Below the pieces are notes generated by a model. It ran no database searches and was not told the DNA's origin. It was given only the letters and a program-made list of their open reading frames with translations. Shown piece after piece: positions 46,937 to 60,621 of a stretch of DNA of 64,000 nucleotides. The stretch covers positions 29,434,562 to 29,498,561 of the forward strand of contig CM026401.1 in NCBI GenBank assembly GCA_014843695.1, read 5' to 3'. Within the stretch, counting starts at the first letter, position 1. Every line of letters starts with the position of its first letter. A program made the translations under genes and the position numbers. Source of the DNA: Archivesica marissinica. Taxonomy: Eukaryota > Mollusca > Bivalvia > Venerida > Vesicomyidae.

Positions 46937-47145
46937 GGGGATATAGTGAGTATAAACCAAACAGTTAGGTGGTGCTTGGGTAAGGGGATGTGTGGATAAC
47001 AGCAGAAAAACAAATACCGGCATGTTTTCATAACCTGTAAAAACAAAGCATTATATACCTCATTCAACAGTATAATTCAAAAATGAACAAACATACCCAA
47101 ATTATAAAATGAATAACAGCTACACTCAAATCTACCACACACATG
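46937..47145. other. Single-copy spacer
   Basis: Spacer between two unrelated arrays of equal unit length. Nothing recognised. Confidence 0.5.
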
Positions 47146-48293
47146 TGCACTCAAGTTCCTTGCACTCCAGTCCATAAACAAATACACTCAAGTTCCCTGC
47201 ACTCCAGTCCATAAACAAATACACTCAAGTTCCTTGCACTCCAGTCCATAAACAAATACACTCAAGTTCCTTGCACTCCAGTCCATAAACAAATACACTC
47301 AAGTTCCTTGCACTCCAGTCCATAAACAAATACACTCAAGTTCCTTGCACTCCAGTCCATAAACAAATACACTCAAGTTCCTTGCACTCCAGTCCATAAA
47401 CAAATACACTCAAGTTCCTTGCACTCCAGTCCATAAACAAATACACTCAAGTTCCTTGCACTCCAGTCCATAAACAAATACACTCAAGTTCCTTGCACTC
47501 CAGTCCATAAACAAATATACTCAAGTTCCTTGCACTCCAGTCCATAAACAAATACACACAAGTTCCTTGCACTCCAGTCCACCTTGCACTCCAGTCCATA
47601 AACAAATACACTCAAGTTCCTTGCACTCCAGTCCATAAACAAATACACACAAGTTCCTTGCACTCCAGTCCATAAACAAATACACTCAAGTTCCTTGCAC
47701 TCCAGTCCATAAACAAATACACACAAGTTCCTTGCACTCCAGTCCATAAACAAATACACACAAGTTCCTTGCACTCCAGTCCATAAACAAATACACTCAA
47801 GTTCCGTGCACTCCAGTCCATAAACAAATACACTCAAGTTTCTTGCACTCCAGTCCATAAACAAATATACTCAAGTTCCTTGCACTCCAGTCCATAAACA
47901 AATACACACAAGTTCCTTGCACTCCAGTCCACCTTGCACTCCAGTCCATAAACAAATACACTCAAGTTCCTTGCACTCCAGTCCATAAACAAATACACTC
48001 AAGTTCCTTGCACTCCAGTCCATAAACAAATACACTCAAGTTCCTTGCACTCCAGTCCATAAACAAATACACACAAGTTCCTTGCACTCCAGTCCATAAA
48101 CAAATACACTCAAGTTCCCTGCACTCCAGTCCATAAACAAATACACTCAAGTTCCTTGCACTCCAGTCCATAAACAAATACACACAAGTTCCTTGCACTC
48201 CAGTCCATAAACAAATACACACAAGTTCCTTGCACTCCAGTCCATAAACAAATACACTCAAGTTCCGTGCACTCCAGTCCATAAACAAATATG
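47146..48293 (-). repeat. Second 37-bp minisatellite (about 31 units)
   Basis: The unit core is TTCCTTGCACTCCAGTCC, then ATAAACAAATACACTCAAG, with ACTCAAG/ACACAAG alternation. A truncated unit (CAGTCCACCTTGCACTCCAG) occurs twice, 350 bp apart. The minus strand is open in patches (repeats of CICLWTGVQGT and MDWSARNLSVFVYGLE). I regard this as an array artefact. Confidence 0.96.
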
Positions 48294-48977
48294 TGTTCTG
48301 AAATTATTAAGATATGAAACTCTAGGTCTGAAATTATTAAACAAAAAAGTGCAGGAAATTATAATAGATAATTTTGTGGTGTGCTTCAAACATGGGGAAA
48401 AAATAATAAAGAACAAATAATAATCATATTTAAAAAGATATCAAAAGAAATAGAAGAACATAAAATACTATTATTCATGATATCTTAATAATTATGTTTT
48501 ATATTCTTAAATATAATTATTATGCTTAATCATTTACAATCTTCAATTAAGAACTTCTGGGGGATTTGTTTAATATTTAGATAGCCAGGTGATAATTCAT
48601 GTAAGTTGAAAATTGTGTAGTTTTTAGTCAAAATGTCTCATTTGGGGACTTACATTTTTCATAGGGTTAACATAGAAAGTAATTATAACGGAAAGTAAAT
48701 AACATGCATCCACCTTTTCTTGTTTCCAATAAAGATGTAGCCAAGGGAAGAAAATCGTGTATGATTTTCCAGCTGGGATAATATTTTTAAATTATTTATT
48801 AAAATACAGGTAATTTTGACACATGGTTTTTCTTGATTTCATGTTGATTTTCGGTAATATTTACCTACATGTATTTGAAATACGACAAATTCCTTTGATC
48901 TTTAAAAACCATTTAATCACCCATTTTTACAATAATTAGCAACACCGTCATATTTCTTGCAGCGGATGTACCTTGTT
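48294..48977. other. Single-copy very AT-rich island
   Basis: No coding region, repeat or element recognised. Confidence 0.5.
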
Positions 48978-49374
48978 CTTTGACGTTATTTCTTTCGATG
49001 TTACGTTATTTTTACAATTACTGTAATATTTAGTTTGATGTTACGTTATTTTTACAATTACTATAATATTTAGTTTGATGTTACGTTATTTTTATAATTA
49101 CTGTAATATTTAGTTTGATGTTATGTTATTTTTACAATTACTGTAATATTTAGTTTGATGTTACGTTATTTTTACAATTAGTGTAATATTTAGTTTGATG
49201 TTACGTTATTTTTACAATTAGTGTAATATTTAGTTTGATGTTACGTTATTTTTATAATTACTGTAATATTTAGTTTGATGTTATGTTATATTTACAATTA
49301 GTGTAATATTTAGTTTGATGTTACGTTATTTTTACAATTAGTGTAATATTTAGTTTGACGTTACGTTATTTTTA
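48978..49374 (+). repeat. 40-bp AT-rich minisatellite (about 10 units)
   Basis: The unit core is TAATATTTAGTTTGATGT, then TACGTTATTTTTACAATTA. Variants are TACGTTA/TATGTTA, ACTGTAA/AGTGTAA and TTTACAA/TTTATAA. Confidence 0.95.
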
Positions 49375-49665
49375 CCATAATGAGCAACTATGCTTTACAC
49401 GCTCCAGTACACACAACAACAAATATCTAAACACAATATACTTAGAAAAAACAGAAAATAACCAAGACCTAAACATATAAAAAAATAAAATAAAAACAAA
49501 ATAATGTACATAAATAGTGGCCATGCTAGACTAGTTTTGTACTAAGGATCCATGCAGATACTTACATATTGTACTGAAGTACAACTATGGCACTACATTG
49601 AAAATTGTAATTAAAGCAATTAGTATGCAAACAATAAACTAGAAATTGTTAGTTGGCAAATTGTT
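49375..49665. other. Single-copy spacer
   Basis: A-rich on the plus strand. Nothing recognised. Confidence 0.5.
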
Positions 49666-50247
49666 TCCCTTGAGCAATCATTCAATAACTTGTCTTCCCT
49701 TGGGCGATCATTCAATAACTTGTCTTCCCTTGAGCAATCATTCAATAACTTGTCTTCCCTTGGGCGATCATTCAATAACTTGTCTTCCTTTGGGCGATCA
49801 TTCAATAACTTGTCTTCCCTTGGGCGATCATTCAATAACTTGTCTTCCCTTGAGCAATCATTCAATAACTTGTCTTCCCTTGGGCGATCATTCAATAACT
49901 TGTCTTCCCTTGAGCAATCATTCAATAACTTGTCTTCCCTTGAGCAATCATTCAATAACTTGTCTTCCCTTGGGCGATCATTCAATAACTTGTCTTCCCT
50001 TGAGCAATCATTCAATAACTTGTCTTCCCTTGGGCGATCATTCAATAACTTGTCTTCCTTTGGGCGATCATTCAATAACTTGTCTTCCCTTGGGCGATCA
50101 TTCAATAACTTGTCTTCCCTTGAGCAATCATTCAATAACTTGTCTTCCCTTGGGCGATCATTCAATAACTTGTCTTCCCTTGAGCAATCATTCAATAACT
50201 TGTCTTCCCTTGAGCAATCATTCAATAACTTGTCTTCCCTTGAGCAA
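49666..50247 (+). repeat. 30-bp minisatellite with 9-unit super-repeat (about 20 units)
   Basis: The unit core is ATCATTCAATAACTTGTC followed by TTCCCTTGGGCG or TTCCCTTGAGCA; a third form has CCTTTGGGCG. The order of the three unit types repeats exactly with a 9-unit (270-bp) period. Both strands are open because 30 is a multiple of 3 (REDKLLND repeats on minus, NHSITCLPL on plus). Not a gene. Confidence 0.97.
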
Positions 50248-50547
50248 TATAGTAACAATATAGTAACATCATAATATACATGTAGTAACATCATAATATA
50301 CATGTAGTAACATCATAATATACAAGTAGTAACATCATAATATACATGTAGTAACATCATAATATAGTAACATCATAACATCATAATATAGTAACATCAT
50401 AACATAGTAACATCATAACATAGTAACATCATAATATAGTAACATCATAACATAGTAACATCATAACATAGTAACATCATAACATAGTAACATCATAACA
50501 TCATAATATAGTAACATCATAACATAGTAACATCATAACATAGTAAC
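50248..50547 (+). repeat. 16/22-bp AT satellite, left part
   Basis: The unit AGTAACATCATAATAT (16 bp) occurs with or without a 6-bp ACATGT or ACAAGT insert, and with shorter 9-bp CATCATAA steps. It stops at the gap. Confidence 0.95.
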
Positions 50548-51547
50548 NNNNNNNNNNNNNNNNNNNNNNNNNNNNNNNNNNNNNNNNNNNNNNNNNNNNN
50601 NNNNNNNNNNNNNNNNNNNNNNNNNNNNNNNNNNNNNNNNNNNNNNNNNNNNNNNNNNNNNNNNNNNNNNNNNNNNNNNNNNNNNNNNNNNNNNNNNNNN
50701 NNNNNNNNNNNNNNNNNNNNNNNNNNNNNNNNNNNNNNNNNNNNNNNNNNNNNNNNNNNNNNNNNNNNNNNNNNNNNNNNNNNNNNNNNNNNNNNNNNNN
50801 NNNNNNNNNNNNNNNNNNNNNNNNNNNNNNNNNNNNNNNNNNNNNNNNNNNNNNNNNNNNNNNNNNNNNNNNNNNNNNNNNNNNNNNNNNNNNNNNNNNN
50901 NNNNNNNNNNNNNNNNNNNNNNNNNNNNNNNNNNNNNNNNNNNNNNNNNNNNNNNNNNNNNNNNNNNNNNNNNNNNNNNNNNNNNNNNNNNNNNNNNNNN
51001 NNNNNNNNNNNNNNNNNNNNNNNNNNNNNNNNNNNNNNNNNNNNNNNNNNNNNNNNNNNNNNNNNNNNNNNNNNNNNNNNNNNNNNNNNNNNNNNNNNNN
51101 NNNNNNNNNNNNNNNNNNNNNNNNNNNNNNNNNNNNNNNNNNNNNNNNNNNNNNNNNNNNNNNNNNNNNNNNNNNNNNNNNNNNNNNNNNNNNNNNNNNN
51201 NNNNNNNNNNNNNNNNNNNNNNNNNNNNNNNNNNNNNNNNNNNNNNNNNNNNNNNNNNNNNNNNNNNNNNNNNNNNNNNNNNNNNNNNNNNNNNNNNNNN
51301 NNNNNNNNNNNNNNNNNNNNNNNNNNNNNNNNNNNNNNNNNNNNNNNNNNNNNNNNNNNNNNNNNNNNNNNNNNNNNNNNNNNNNNNNNNNNNNNNNNNN
51401 NNNNNNNNNNNNNNNNNNNNNNNNNNNNNNNNNNNNNNNNNNNNNNNNNNNNNNNNNNNNNNNNNNNNNNNNNNNNNNNNNNNNNNNNNNNNNNNNNNNN
51501 NNNNNNNNNNNNNNNNNNNNNNNNNNNNNNNNNNNNNNNNNNNNNNN
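50548..51547. other. Scaffold gap of exactly 1000 N
   Basis: The round size points to a conventional filler. The flanks are the same satellite, so the true amount of missing array is unknown. Confidence 0.99.
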
Positions 51548-54500
51548 TAGTAACATCATAATAACATAGTAACATCATAATATACATGTAGTAACATCAT
51601 AATAACATAGTAACATCATAACATACATGTAGTAACATCATAATATACAAGTAGTAACATCATAATATAGTAACATCATAACATAGTAACATCATAACAT
51701 ACAAGTAGTAACATCATAATATAGTAACATCATAATATACAAGTAGTAACATCATAACATATACATCATAATATACAAGTAAACATCATAACATAGTAAC
51801 CATCATAATATACAAGTAGTAAAATCATAATATAGTAACATCATAATATACAAGCTATAACATCATAATAACATAGTAACACCATCATAATATAGTAAAC
51901 ATCATAATATACAAGTAGTAACTCATAATATAGTACATCATAATAACAATAGTAACATCATAATATACAAGTAGTAACATCATAATATAGTAACATCATA
52001 ACATACATGAAGTAACATCATAACAACAATAGTAACATCATAATATACAAGTAGTAACATCATAATATAGTAACATCATAACATACATGTAGTAACATCA
52101 TAACATACATAGTAACATCATAACATACAAGTAGAAACATCATAATATAGTAACATCATAATATACAAGTAGTAACATAATAATATAGAACATCATAATA
52201 TACAAGTAGTAACATCATAATATACAAGTAGTAACATCATAATATAGTAACATCATAAAATACATGTAGTAACATCATAACATACAAGTAGTAACATCAT
52301 AATATACAAATAGTAACATCATAATATAGTAACATCATAACATACATAGTAACATCATAACATAATATAGTAACATCATAACATCATAACATAGTAACAT
52401 CATAACATCATAACATAGTAACATCATAATATAGTAACATCATAACATAGTAACATCATAACATAGTAACATCATAACATAGTAACATCATAACATCATA
52501 ATATAGTAACATCATAACATCATAACATAGTAACATCATAACATAGTAACATCATAACATCATAATATAGTAACATCATAACATAGTAACATCATAACAT
52601 AGTAACATCATAACATCATAATATAGTAACATCATAACATCATAATATAGTAACATCATAACATACATTAGTAACATCATAATATAGTAACATCATAATA
52701 ACATAGTAACATCATAATATACAATAGTAACATCATAACATAGTAACATCATAACATACAATAGTAACATCATAATATACATTAGTAACATCATAACATA
52801 TAGTAACATCATAACATATAAATAGTAACATCATAATATAGTAACATCATAATATAGTAACATCATAATATAGTAACATCATAATATAGTAACATCATAA
52901 TAACATAGTAACATCATAATATAGTAACATCATAACATACATGTAGTAACATCATAATATACATGTAGTAACATCATAACAATAGTAACATCATAATACA
53001 ATAGTAACATCATAATATAGTAACATCATAATAACATAGTAACATCATAACATACATTAGTAACATCATAATATACATATAGTAACATCATAATAACATA
53101 GTAACATCATAACATACAATAGTAACATCATAAAACATAGTAACATCATAATATAGTAACATCATAATAACATAGTAACATCATAACATAAATAGTAACA
53201 TCATAATATAGTAACATCATCATAGTAACATCATAAACAGTAGTAACATCATAACATACATGTAGTAACATCATAAAAATAGTAACATCATAATAACATA
53301 GTAACATCATAACAACATAGTAACATCATAATATACAGTAGTAACATCATAATATAGTAACATCATACATACATGTAGTAACATCATAATATACAAGTAG
53401 AACCATAACATACATAGTAACATAATATACAAGTAGTAACATCATAATATAGTAACATCATAATGTAGTAACATCATAATATAGTAACATCATAATATAG
53501 TAACATCATAATATAGTAACATCATAATATACAAGTAGTAACATCATAATATAGTAACATCATAATATAGTAACATCATAATATACAAGTAGTAACATCA
53601 TAATATAGTAACATCATAATGTAGTAACATCATAACATAGTAACATCATAATATACAAGTAGTAACATCATAATATAGTAACATCATAATGTAGTAACAT
53701 CATAATATAGTAACATCATAATATACAAGTAGTAACATCATAACATACAAGTAGTAACATCATAATATAGTAACATCATAATGTAGTAACATCATAATAT
53801 AGTAACATCATAATATACAAGTAGTAACATCATAATATAGTAACATCATAATATACAAGTAGTAACATCATAATATACAAGTAGTAACATCATAATATAG
53901 TAACATCATAATATAGTAACATCATAATATAGTAACATCATAATATAGTAACATCATAATATAGTAACATAATAATATACAAGTAGTAACATCATAACAT
54001 ACATGTAGTAACATCATAATATAGTAACATCATAATATACAAGTAGTAACATCATAATATACAAGTAGTAACATCATAATATACATGTAGTAACATCATA
54101 ATATAGTAACATCATAATATACAAGTAGTAACATCATAATATACATGTAGTAACATCATAATATAGTAACATCATAACATCATAATATAGTAACATCATA
54201 ATATACATGTAGTAACATCATAATATAGTAACATCATAACATACATGTAGTAACATCATAATATACAAGTAGTAACATCATAATATAGTAACATCATAAT
54301 ATACAAGTAGTAACATCATAACATACAAGTAGTAACATCATAATATAGTAACATCATAATATACAAGTAGTAACATCATAACATACATGTAGTAACATCA
54401 TAATATACAAGTAGTAACATCATAATATAGTAACATCATAATATACATGTAGTAACATCATAATATACATGTAGTAACATCATAATATACGTAGTAACAT

Positions 54501-55425
54501 CATAATATAGTAACATCATAATATAGTAACATCATAATATACAAGTAGTAACATCATAATATAGTAACATCATAATATAGTAACATCATAATATAGTAAC
54601 ATCATAATGTAGTAACATCATAATATAGTAACATCATAATGTAGTAACATCATAATGTAGTAACATCATAACATAGTAACATCATAATATACATGTAGTA
54701 ACATCATAATATAGTAACATCATAACCTACATGTAGTAACATCATAATATAGTAACATCATAACATACATGTAGTAACATCATAACATACATGTAGTAAC
54801 ATCATAATATACATGTAGTAACATCATAATATAGTAACATCATAACATACATATAGTAACATCATAACATACATGTAGTAACATCATAATATACATGTAG
54901 TAACATCATAACATACATGTAGTAACATCATAACATACATGTAGTAACATCATAACATACATGTAGTAACATCATAATATACATGTAGTAACATCATAAT
55001 ATAGTAACATCATAACATACATATAGTAACATCATAATATAGTAACATCATAATATAGTAACATCATAACATAGTAACATCATAACATCATAATATAGTA
55101 ACATCATAACATCATAATATAGTAACATCATAACATAGTAACATCATAACATACATGTAGTAACATCATAACATCATAATATAGTAACATCATAACATAG
55201 TAACATCATAACATCATAATATAGTAACATCATAACATAGTAACATCATAACATACATGTAGTAACATCATAACATCATAATATAGTAACATCATAACAT
55301 CATAATATAGTAACATCATAACATAGTAACATCATAACATAGTAACATCATAATATAGTAACATCATAACATAGTAACATCATAATATAGTAACATCATA
55401 ATATAGTAACATCATAACATAATAA
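51548..55425 (+). repeat. 16/22-bp AT satellite, right part
   Basis: Same unit as left of the gap: AGTAACATCATAATAT with optional ACATGT or ACAAGT inserts. From 51548 to about 53440 the array is full of single-base and few-base irregularities. From about 53440 to 55400 it is regular. From about 55400 to 55510 it decays into TAACATAATAAC-like text. Confidence 0.95.
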
Positions 55426-55659
55426 CTAAATAACATAATAACATTAACATAGTGATATAAAAACGTAATAACTAAGCAACATTGACGTAGTAACATAATA
55501 ACGTAACAAGTGTGCAAAACTGATACAATAAAACAACCATTGAAACAACTGCAACTCACTTTTAGTTGTTACAATAAATGTTTATGTTCTGTTGTATCAA
55601 GTTTTCACAGCAATGACAAGTTATTGTCTGGGAATGTCTATATAAGGTGTCCGTGTCAC

Positions 55660-56712
55660 TAAAATGTCTCCGAGTAGAAATCTCTCCGATTAGTAGAAAT
55701 GTCTCTAGAGTTGTATAAATTTCTCCGAGTATAAATGTCTCCGAGCATAAATGTCTCGAGTAGAAATGTCTCCAAGTAGTATAAATGTCTCCGAGTAGAA
55801 ATGTCTCTGAGTAGTATAAATGTCTCAAAGTAGTATAAATGTCTCCGAGTAGAAATGTCTCTGAGTAGTATAAATGTCTCTGAGTAGTATTAATGTCTCC
55901 GAGTAGTATAAATGTCTCCGAGTAGAAATGTCTCTGAGTAGTATAAATGTCTCCGAGTAGCATAAATGTCTCCGAGTAGAAATGTCTCTGAGTAGTATAA
56001 ATGTCTCCGAGTAGTATAAATGTCTCCGAGTAGAAATGTCTCTGAGTAGTATAAATGTTTCCGAGTAGTATGAATGTTTCCGAGTAGTATAAATGTCTCC
56101 GAGTAGAAATGTCTCCAAGTAGTATAAATGTCTCTGAGTATAAATGTCTCCGAGTAGTATAAATGTCTCCGAGTAGTATAAATGTCTCCGAGTAGAAATG
56201 TCTCCGAGTAGTATAAATGTCTCTGAGTAGAAATGTCTCCGAGTAGTATAAATGTCTCCGAGTAGTATAAATGTCTCCGAGTAGTATAAATGTTTCCGAG
56301 TAGTATAAATGTTTCCGAGTAGTATAAATGTCTCCGAGTAGAATAAATGTCTGCGAGTAGTATAAATGTCTCCGAGTAGAAATGTCTCCGAGTAGTATAA
56401 GTCTCCAAGTAGAAATGTCTCCGAGTAGTATAAGTCTCCAAGTAGAAATGTCTCCGAGTAGTATAAGTCTCCAAGTAGAAATGTCTCCGAGTAGTATAAG
56501 TCTCCAAGTAGAAATGTCTCAGAGTAGTATAAATGTCTCCGAGTATAAATGTCTCCGAGTAGTATAAGTCTCCAAGTAGAAATGTCTCAGAGTAGTATAA
56601 ATGTATCCGAGTATAAATGTATCCGAGTATATATGTCTCCGAGTAGCATAAATGTCTCCGAGTAGTATAAATTTCTCCGAGTAGCATAAATGTCTCCGAG
56701 TAGCATAAATGT
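55660..56712 (-). repeat. 19/16-bp minisatellite (about 60 units)
   Basis: The unit is TGTCTCCGAGTAGTATAAA (19 bp), alternating with a 16-bp form lacking GTAT. CTCCGAG varies to CTCTGAG and CTCCAAG. Minus-strand frames read as YTTRRHLYYSETF repeats and are array artefacts. Confidence 0.95.
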
Positions 56713-56713
56713 A

Positions 56714-59700
56714 TAATTCACAGATTTAGAACTATATTCAGTGATATCGTATATTCATTTAGAACTGTATTCAGTGATACCGTATATTCATTTAGAACTG
56801 TATTCAGTGATACCCTATATTCATTTAGAACTATATTCAGTGATACCATATATTCATTTAGAACTATATTCAGTGATACCGTATATTCATTTAGAACTGT
56901 ATTCAGTGATACCGTATATTCATTTAGAACTATATTCAGTGATACCCTATATTCATTTAGAACTGTATTCAGTGATACCGTATATTCATTTAGAACTGTA
57001 TTCAGTGATACCCTATATTCATTTAGAACTATATTCAGTGATACCGTATATTCATTTAGAACTGTATTCAGTGATACCGTATATTCATTTAGAACTATAT
57101 TCAGTGATACCGTATATTCATTTAGAACTATATTCAGTGATACCGTATATTCATTTAGAACTGTATTCAGTGATACCGTATATTCATTTAGAACTATATT
57201 CAGTGATACCGTATATTCATTTAGAACTGTATTCAGTGATACCGTATATTCATTTAGAACTGTATTCAGTGATACCGTATATTCATTTAGAACTATATTC
57301 ATTTAGAACTATATTCAGTGATACCCTATATTCATTTAGAACTATATTCAGTGATACCCTATATTCATTTAGAACTGTATTCAGTGATACCATATATTCA
57401 TTTAGAACTGTATTCAGTGATACCCTATATTCATTTAGAACTATATTCAGTGATACCGTATATTCATTTAGAACTGTATTCAGTGATACCGTATATTCAT
57501 TTAGAACTATATTCAGTGATACCGTATATTCATTTAGAACTATATTCAGTGATACCGTATATTCATTTAGAACTATATTCAGTGATACCGTATATTTATT
57601 TAGAACTGTATTCAGTGATACCGTATATTCATTTAGAACTATATTCAGTGATACCGTATATTCATTTAGAACTGTATTCAGTGATACCGTATATTCATTT
57701 AGAACTGTATTCAGTGATACCGTATATTCATTTAGAACTGTATTCAGTGATACCGTATATTCATTTAGAACTATATTCAGTGATACCGTATATTCATTTA
57801 GAACTGTATTCAGTGATACCGTATATTCATTTAGAACTATATTCAGTGATACCCTATATTCATTTAGAACTATATTCAGTGATACCCTATATTCATTTAG
57901 AACTATATTCAGTGATACCCTATATTCATTTAGAACTGTATTCAGTGATACCGTATATTCATTTAGAACTATATTCAGTGATACCCTATATTCATTTAGA
58001 ACTATATTCAGTGATACCCTATATTCATTTAGAACTGTATTCAGTGATACCGTATATTCATTTAGAACTGTATTCAGTGATACCCTATATTCATTTAGAA
58101 CTATATTCAGTGATACCGTATATTCATTTAGAACTGTATTCAGTGATACCGTATATTCATTTAGAACTATATTCAGTGATACCGTATATTCATTTAGAAC
58201 TATATTCAGTGATACCGTATATTCATTTAGAACTGTATTCAGTGATACCGTATATTCATTTAGAACTATATTCAGTGATACCGTATATTCATTTAGAACT
58301 GTATTCAGTGATACCGTATATTCATTTAGAACTGTATTCAGTGATACCGTATATTCATTTAGAACTATATTCATTTTGAACTATATTCAGTGATACCCTA
58401 TATTCATTTAGAACTATATTCAGTGATACCCTATATTCATTTAGAACTGTATTCAGTGATACCGTATATTCATTTAGAACTGTATTCAGTGATACCCTAT
58501 ATTCATTTAGAACTATATTCAGTGATACCGTATATTCATTTAGAACTGTATTCAGTGATACCGTATATTCATTTAGAACTATATTCAGTGATACCGTATA
58601 TTCATTTAGAACTATATTCAGTGATACCGTATATTCATTTAGAACTGTATTCAGTGATACCGTATATTCATTTAGAACTATATTCAGTGATACCGTATAT
58701 TCATTTAGAACTGTATTCAGTGATACCGTATATTCATTTAGAACTATATTCAGTGATACCCTATATTCATTTAGAACTGTATTCAGTGATACCATATATT
58801 CATTTAGAACTATATTCAGTGATACCCTATATTCATTTAGAACTATATTCAGTGATACCCTATATTCATTTAGAACTGTATTCAGTGATACCCTATATTC
58901 ATTTAGAACTATATTCAGTGATACCGTATATTCATTTAGAACTATATTCAGTGATACCGTATATTCATTTAGAACTATATTCAGTGATACCGTATATTCA
59001 TTTAGAACTGTATTCAGTGATACCGTATATTCATTTAGAACTATATTCAGTGATACCGTATATTCATTTAGAACTATATTCAGTGATACCCCTATATTCA
59101 TTTAGAACTAATTCAGTGATACCTATATTCATTTAGAACTATATTCAGTGATACCCTATATTCATTTAGAACTATATTCAGTGATACCCTATATTCATTT
59201 AGAACTGTATTCAGTGATACCGTATATTCATTTAGAACTATATTCAGTGATACCCTATATTCATTTAGAACTATATTCAGTGATACCCTATATTCATTTA
59301 GAACTATATTCAGTGATACCCTATATTCATTTAGAACTGTATTCAGTGATACCCTATATTCATTTAGAACTATATTCAGTGATACTGTATATTCATTTAG
59401 AACTGTATTCAGTGATACCGTATATTCATTTAGAACTATATTCAGTGATACCGTATATTCATTTAGAACTGTATTCAGTGATACCGTATATTCATTTAGA
59501 ACTGTATTCAGTGATACCGTATATTCATTTAGAACTATATTCAGTGATACCGTATATTCATTTAGAACTGTATTCAGTGATACCGTATATTCATTTAGAA
59601 CTGTATTCAGTGATACCGTATATTCATTTAGAACTATATTCAGTGATACCGTATATTCATTTAGAACTGTATTCAGTGATACCGTATATTCATTTAGAAC

Positions 59701-59853
59701 TGTATTCAGTGATACCCTATATTCATTTAGAACTGTATTCAGTGATACCGTATATTCATTTAGAACTATATTCAGTGATACCCTATATTCATTTAGAACT
59801 ATATTCAGTGATACCGTATATTCATTTAGAACTGTATTTAGTGATACCGTATA
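56714..59853 (+). repeat. 33-bp satellite (about 95 units) with 1,072-bp super-repeat
   Basis: The unit core is TTCATTTAGAACTGTATTC, then AGTGATACCGTATA. Variants are GTATTC/ATATTC and ACCGTAT/ACCCTAT/ACCATAT. The length is a multiple of 3, so several frames are open on both strands (PYIHLELYSVI and YSFRTIFSDTV on plus, LNEYTVSLNIV on minus) for up to 550 codons. Simultaneous openness shows it is unit composition and not coding. Shortened units at about 57291 and 58363 mark a higher-order repeat. The array ends as it meets TATTCCCGAACATT at about 59850. Confidence 0.97.
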
Positions 59854-59953
59854 TTCCCGAACATTTTCTCATCCAGAAATGTGATGAAAGTAATTTGTCG
59901 ACTCATGAGAAACAAGCAATAAAAATGATTAGTTTACACAAATCTATTTTAGC

Positions 59954-60155
59954 TTGATTGCGAAACAAGTTCTTACAACTAATATTAATCACTCTCGAGA
60001 CCTAATTCCTGATGGAATCCATCGACATGAGGAAGAGAGAAGAGGCAATATGGAATTTAAATGCCTTGCCTAATGGCACAATCGTAATGGCTCCTGCGGG
60101 GCTCGAATTCCAGGCCTTACGTACCTGGACAAAACTGCAACTGCGCTATCACGAT
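59954..60155 (-). mobile_element. tRNA-derived SINE, type C, fullest copy
   Basis: Minus strand, 5' to 3': an A box (TAGCGCAGTTG, 60141-60151 region), a B-box-like AATTCGAGCCCC, then ACGATTGTGCC, GGCAAGGCATTTAAATTCC, CATCAGGAATTAGGTCTCGA and the tail GAGAGTGATTAATATTAG followed by TTGTAAGAACTTGTTTCGC. Other copies in the window are at 37403, 44098 and 27248. The tail is shared with the type B SINE. Confidence 0.8.
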
Positions 60156-60329
60156 TTCCAATCCAATTACGACATAAAAATACCAGTATTTGAAATTTGT
60201 TTTTAACATTTCTTTAATTGTGTGAACTGTACTAATAAACTGCGATACAGGAAACTGTGGTAATACAATAAATGTATTAGATACTTTCTTGGATAAATCA
60301 TACTGGTCTACTACAATATATATATTTTT

Positions 60330-60542
60330 TTATTTAAGTTTATTTAACGTCGCTACCGGTTGCCCATTTGAGCGACTGGGAAGTTTACCTAACAGTACTT
60401 GGTGCAACAACCTCCGTAAGAAACTGCCAACTTTTTCATATAAAGAGACATGGTCTGAGCGGGGCTCGCACCCATGACCATCAGTGATGATAGGTTACAG
60501 TGGTATACAAGTCAGCGACCGTAACTACTCAACCACGGACAT
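60330..60542 (-). mobile_element. tRNA-derived SINE, type E (type A tail)
   Basis: On the minus strand the head GTCCGTGGTTGAGTAGTTAC contains the A box TGGTTGAGTAG (60525-60535) and a B-box-like GGTGCGAGCCC. The body is unlike type A, but the 3' end has GGGCAACCGGTAGCGACG followed by TTAAATAAAC, the same tail as type A. The minus-strand end runs into an AT microsatellite at about 60318-60335. Confidence 0.75.
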
Positions 60543-60621
60543 GCTTATTAAATATTAATTTGTTGAAAACAATTGGTTGAGGCAGTTATTAACATTATGA
60601 ACAATAGAAAAAGCTGATATA

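Noticed and set aside
50501..51587. Open frames of about 350 codons across the gap
   Set aside because: They consist almost entirely of Ns.
56741..58393. 550-codon plus frame and overlapping minus frames
   Set aside because: Several frames on both strands are open at once in a 33-bp satellite, so openness is a property of the unit.
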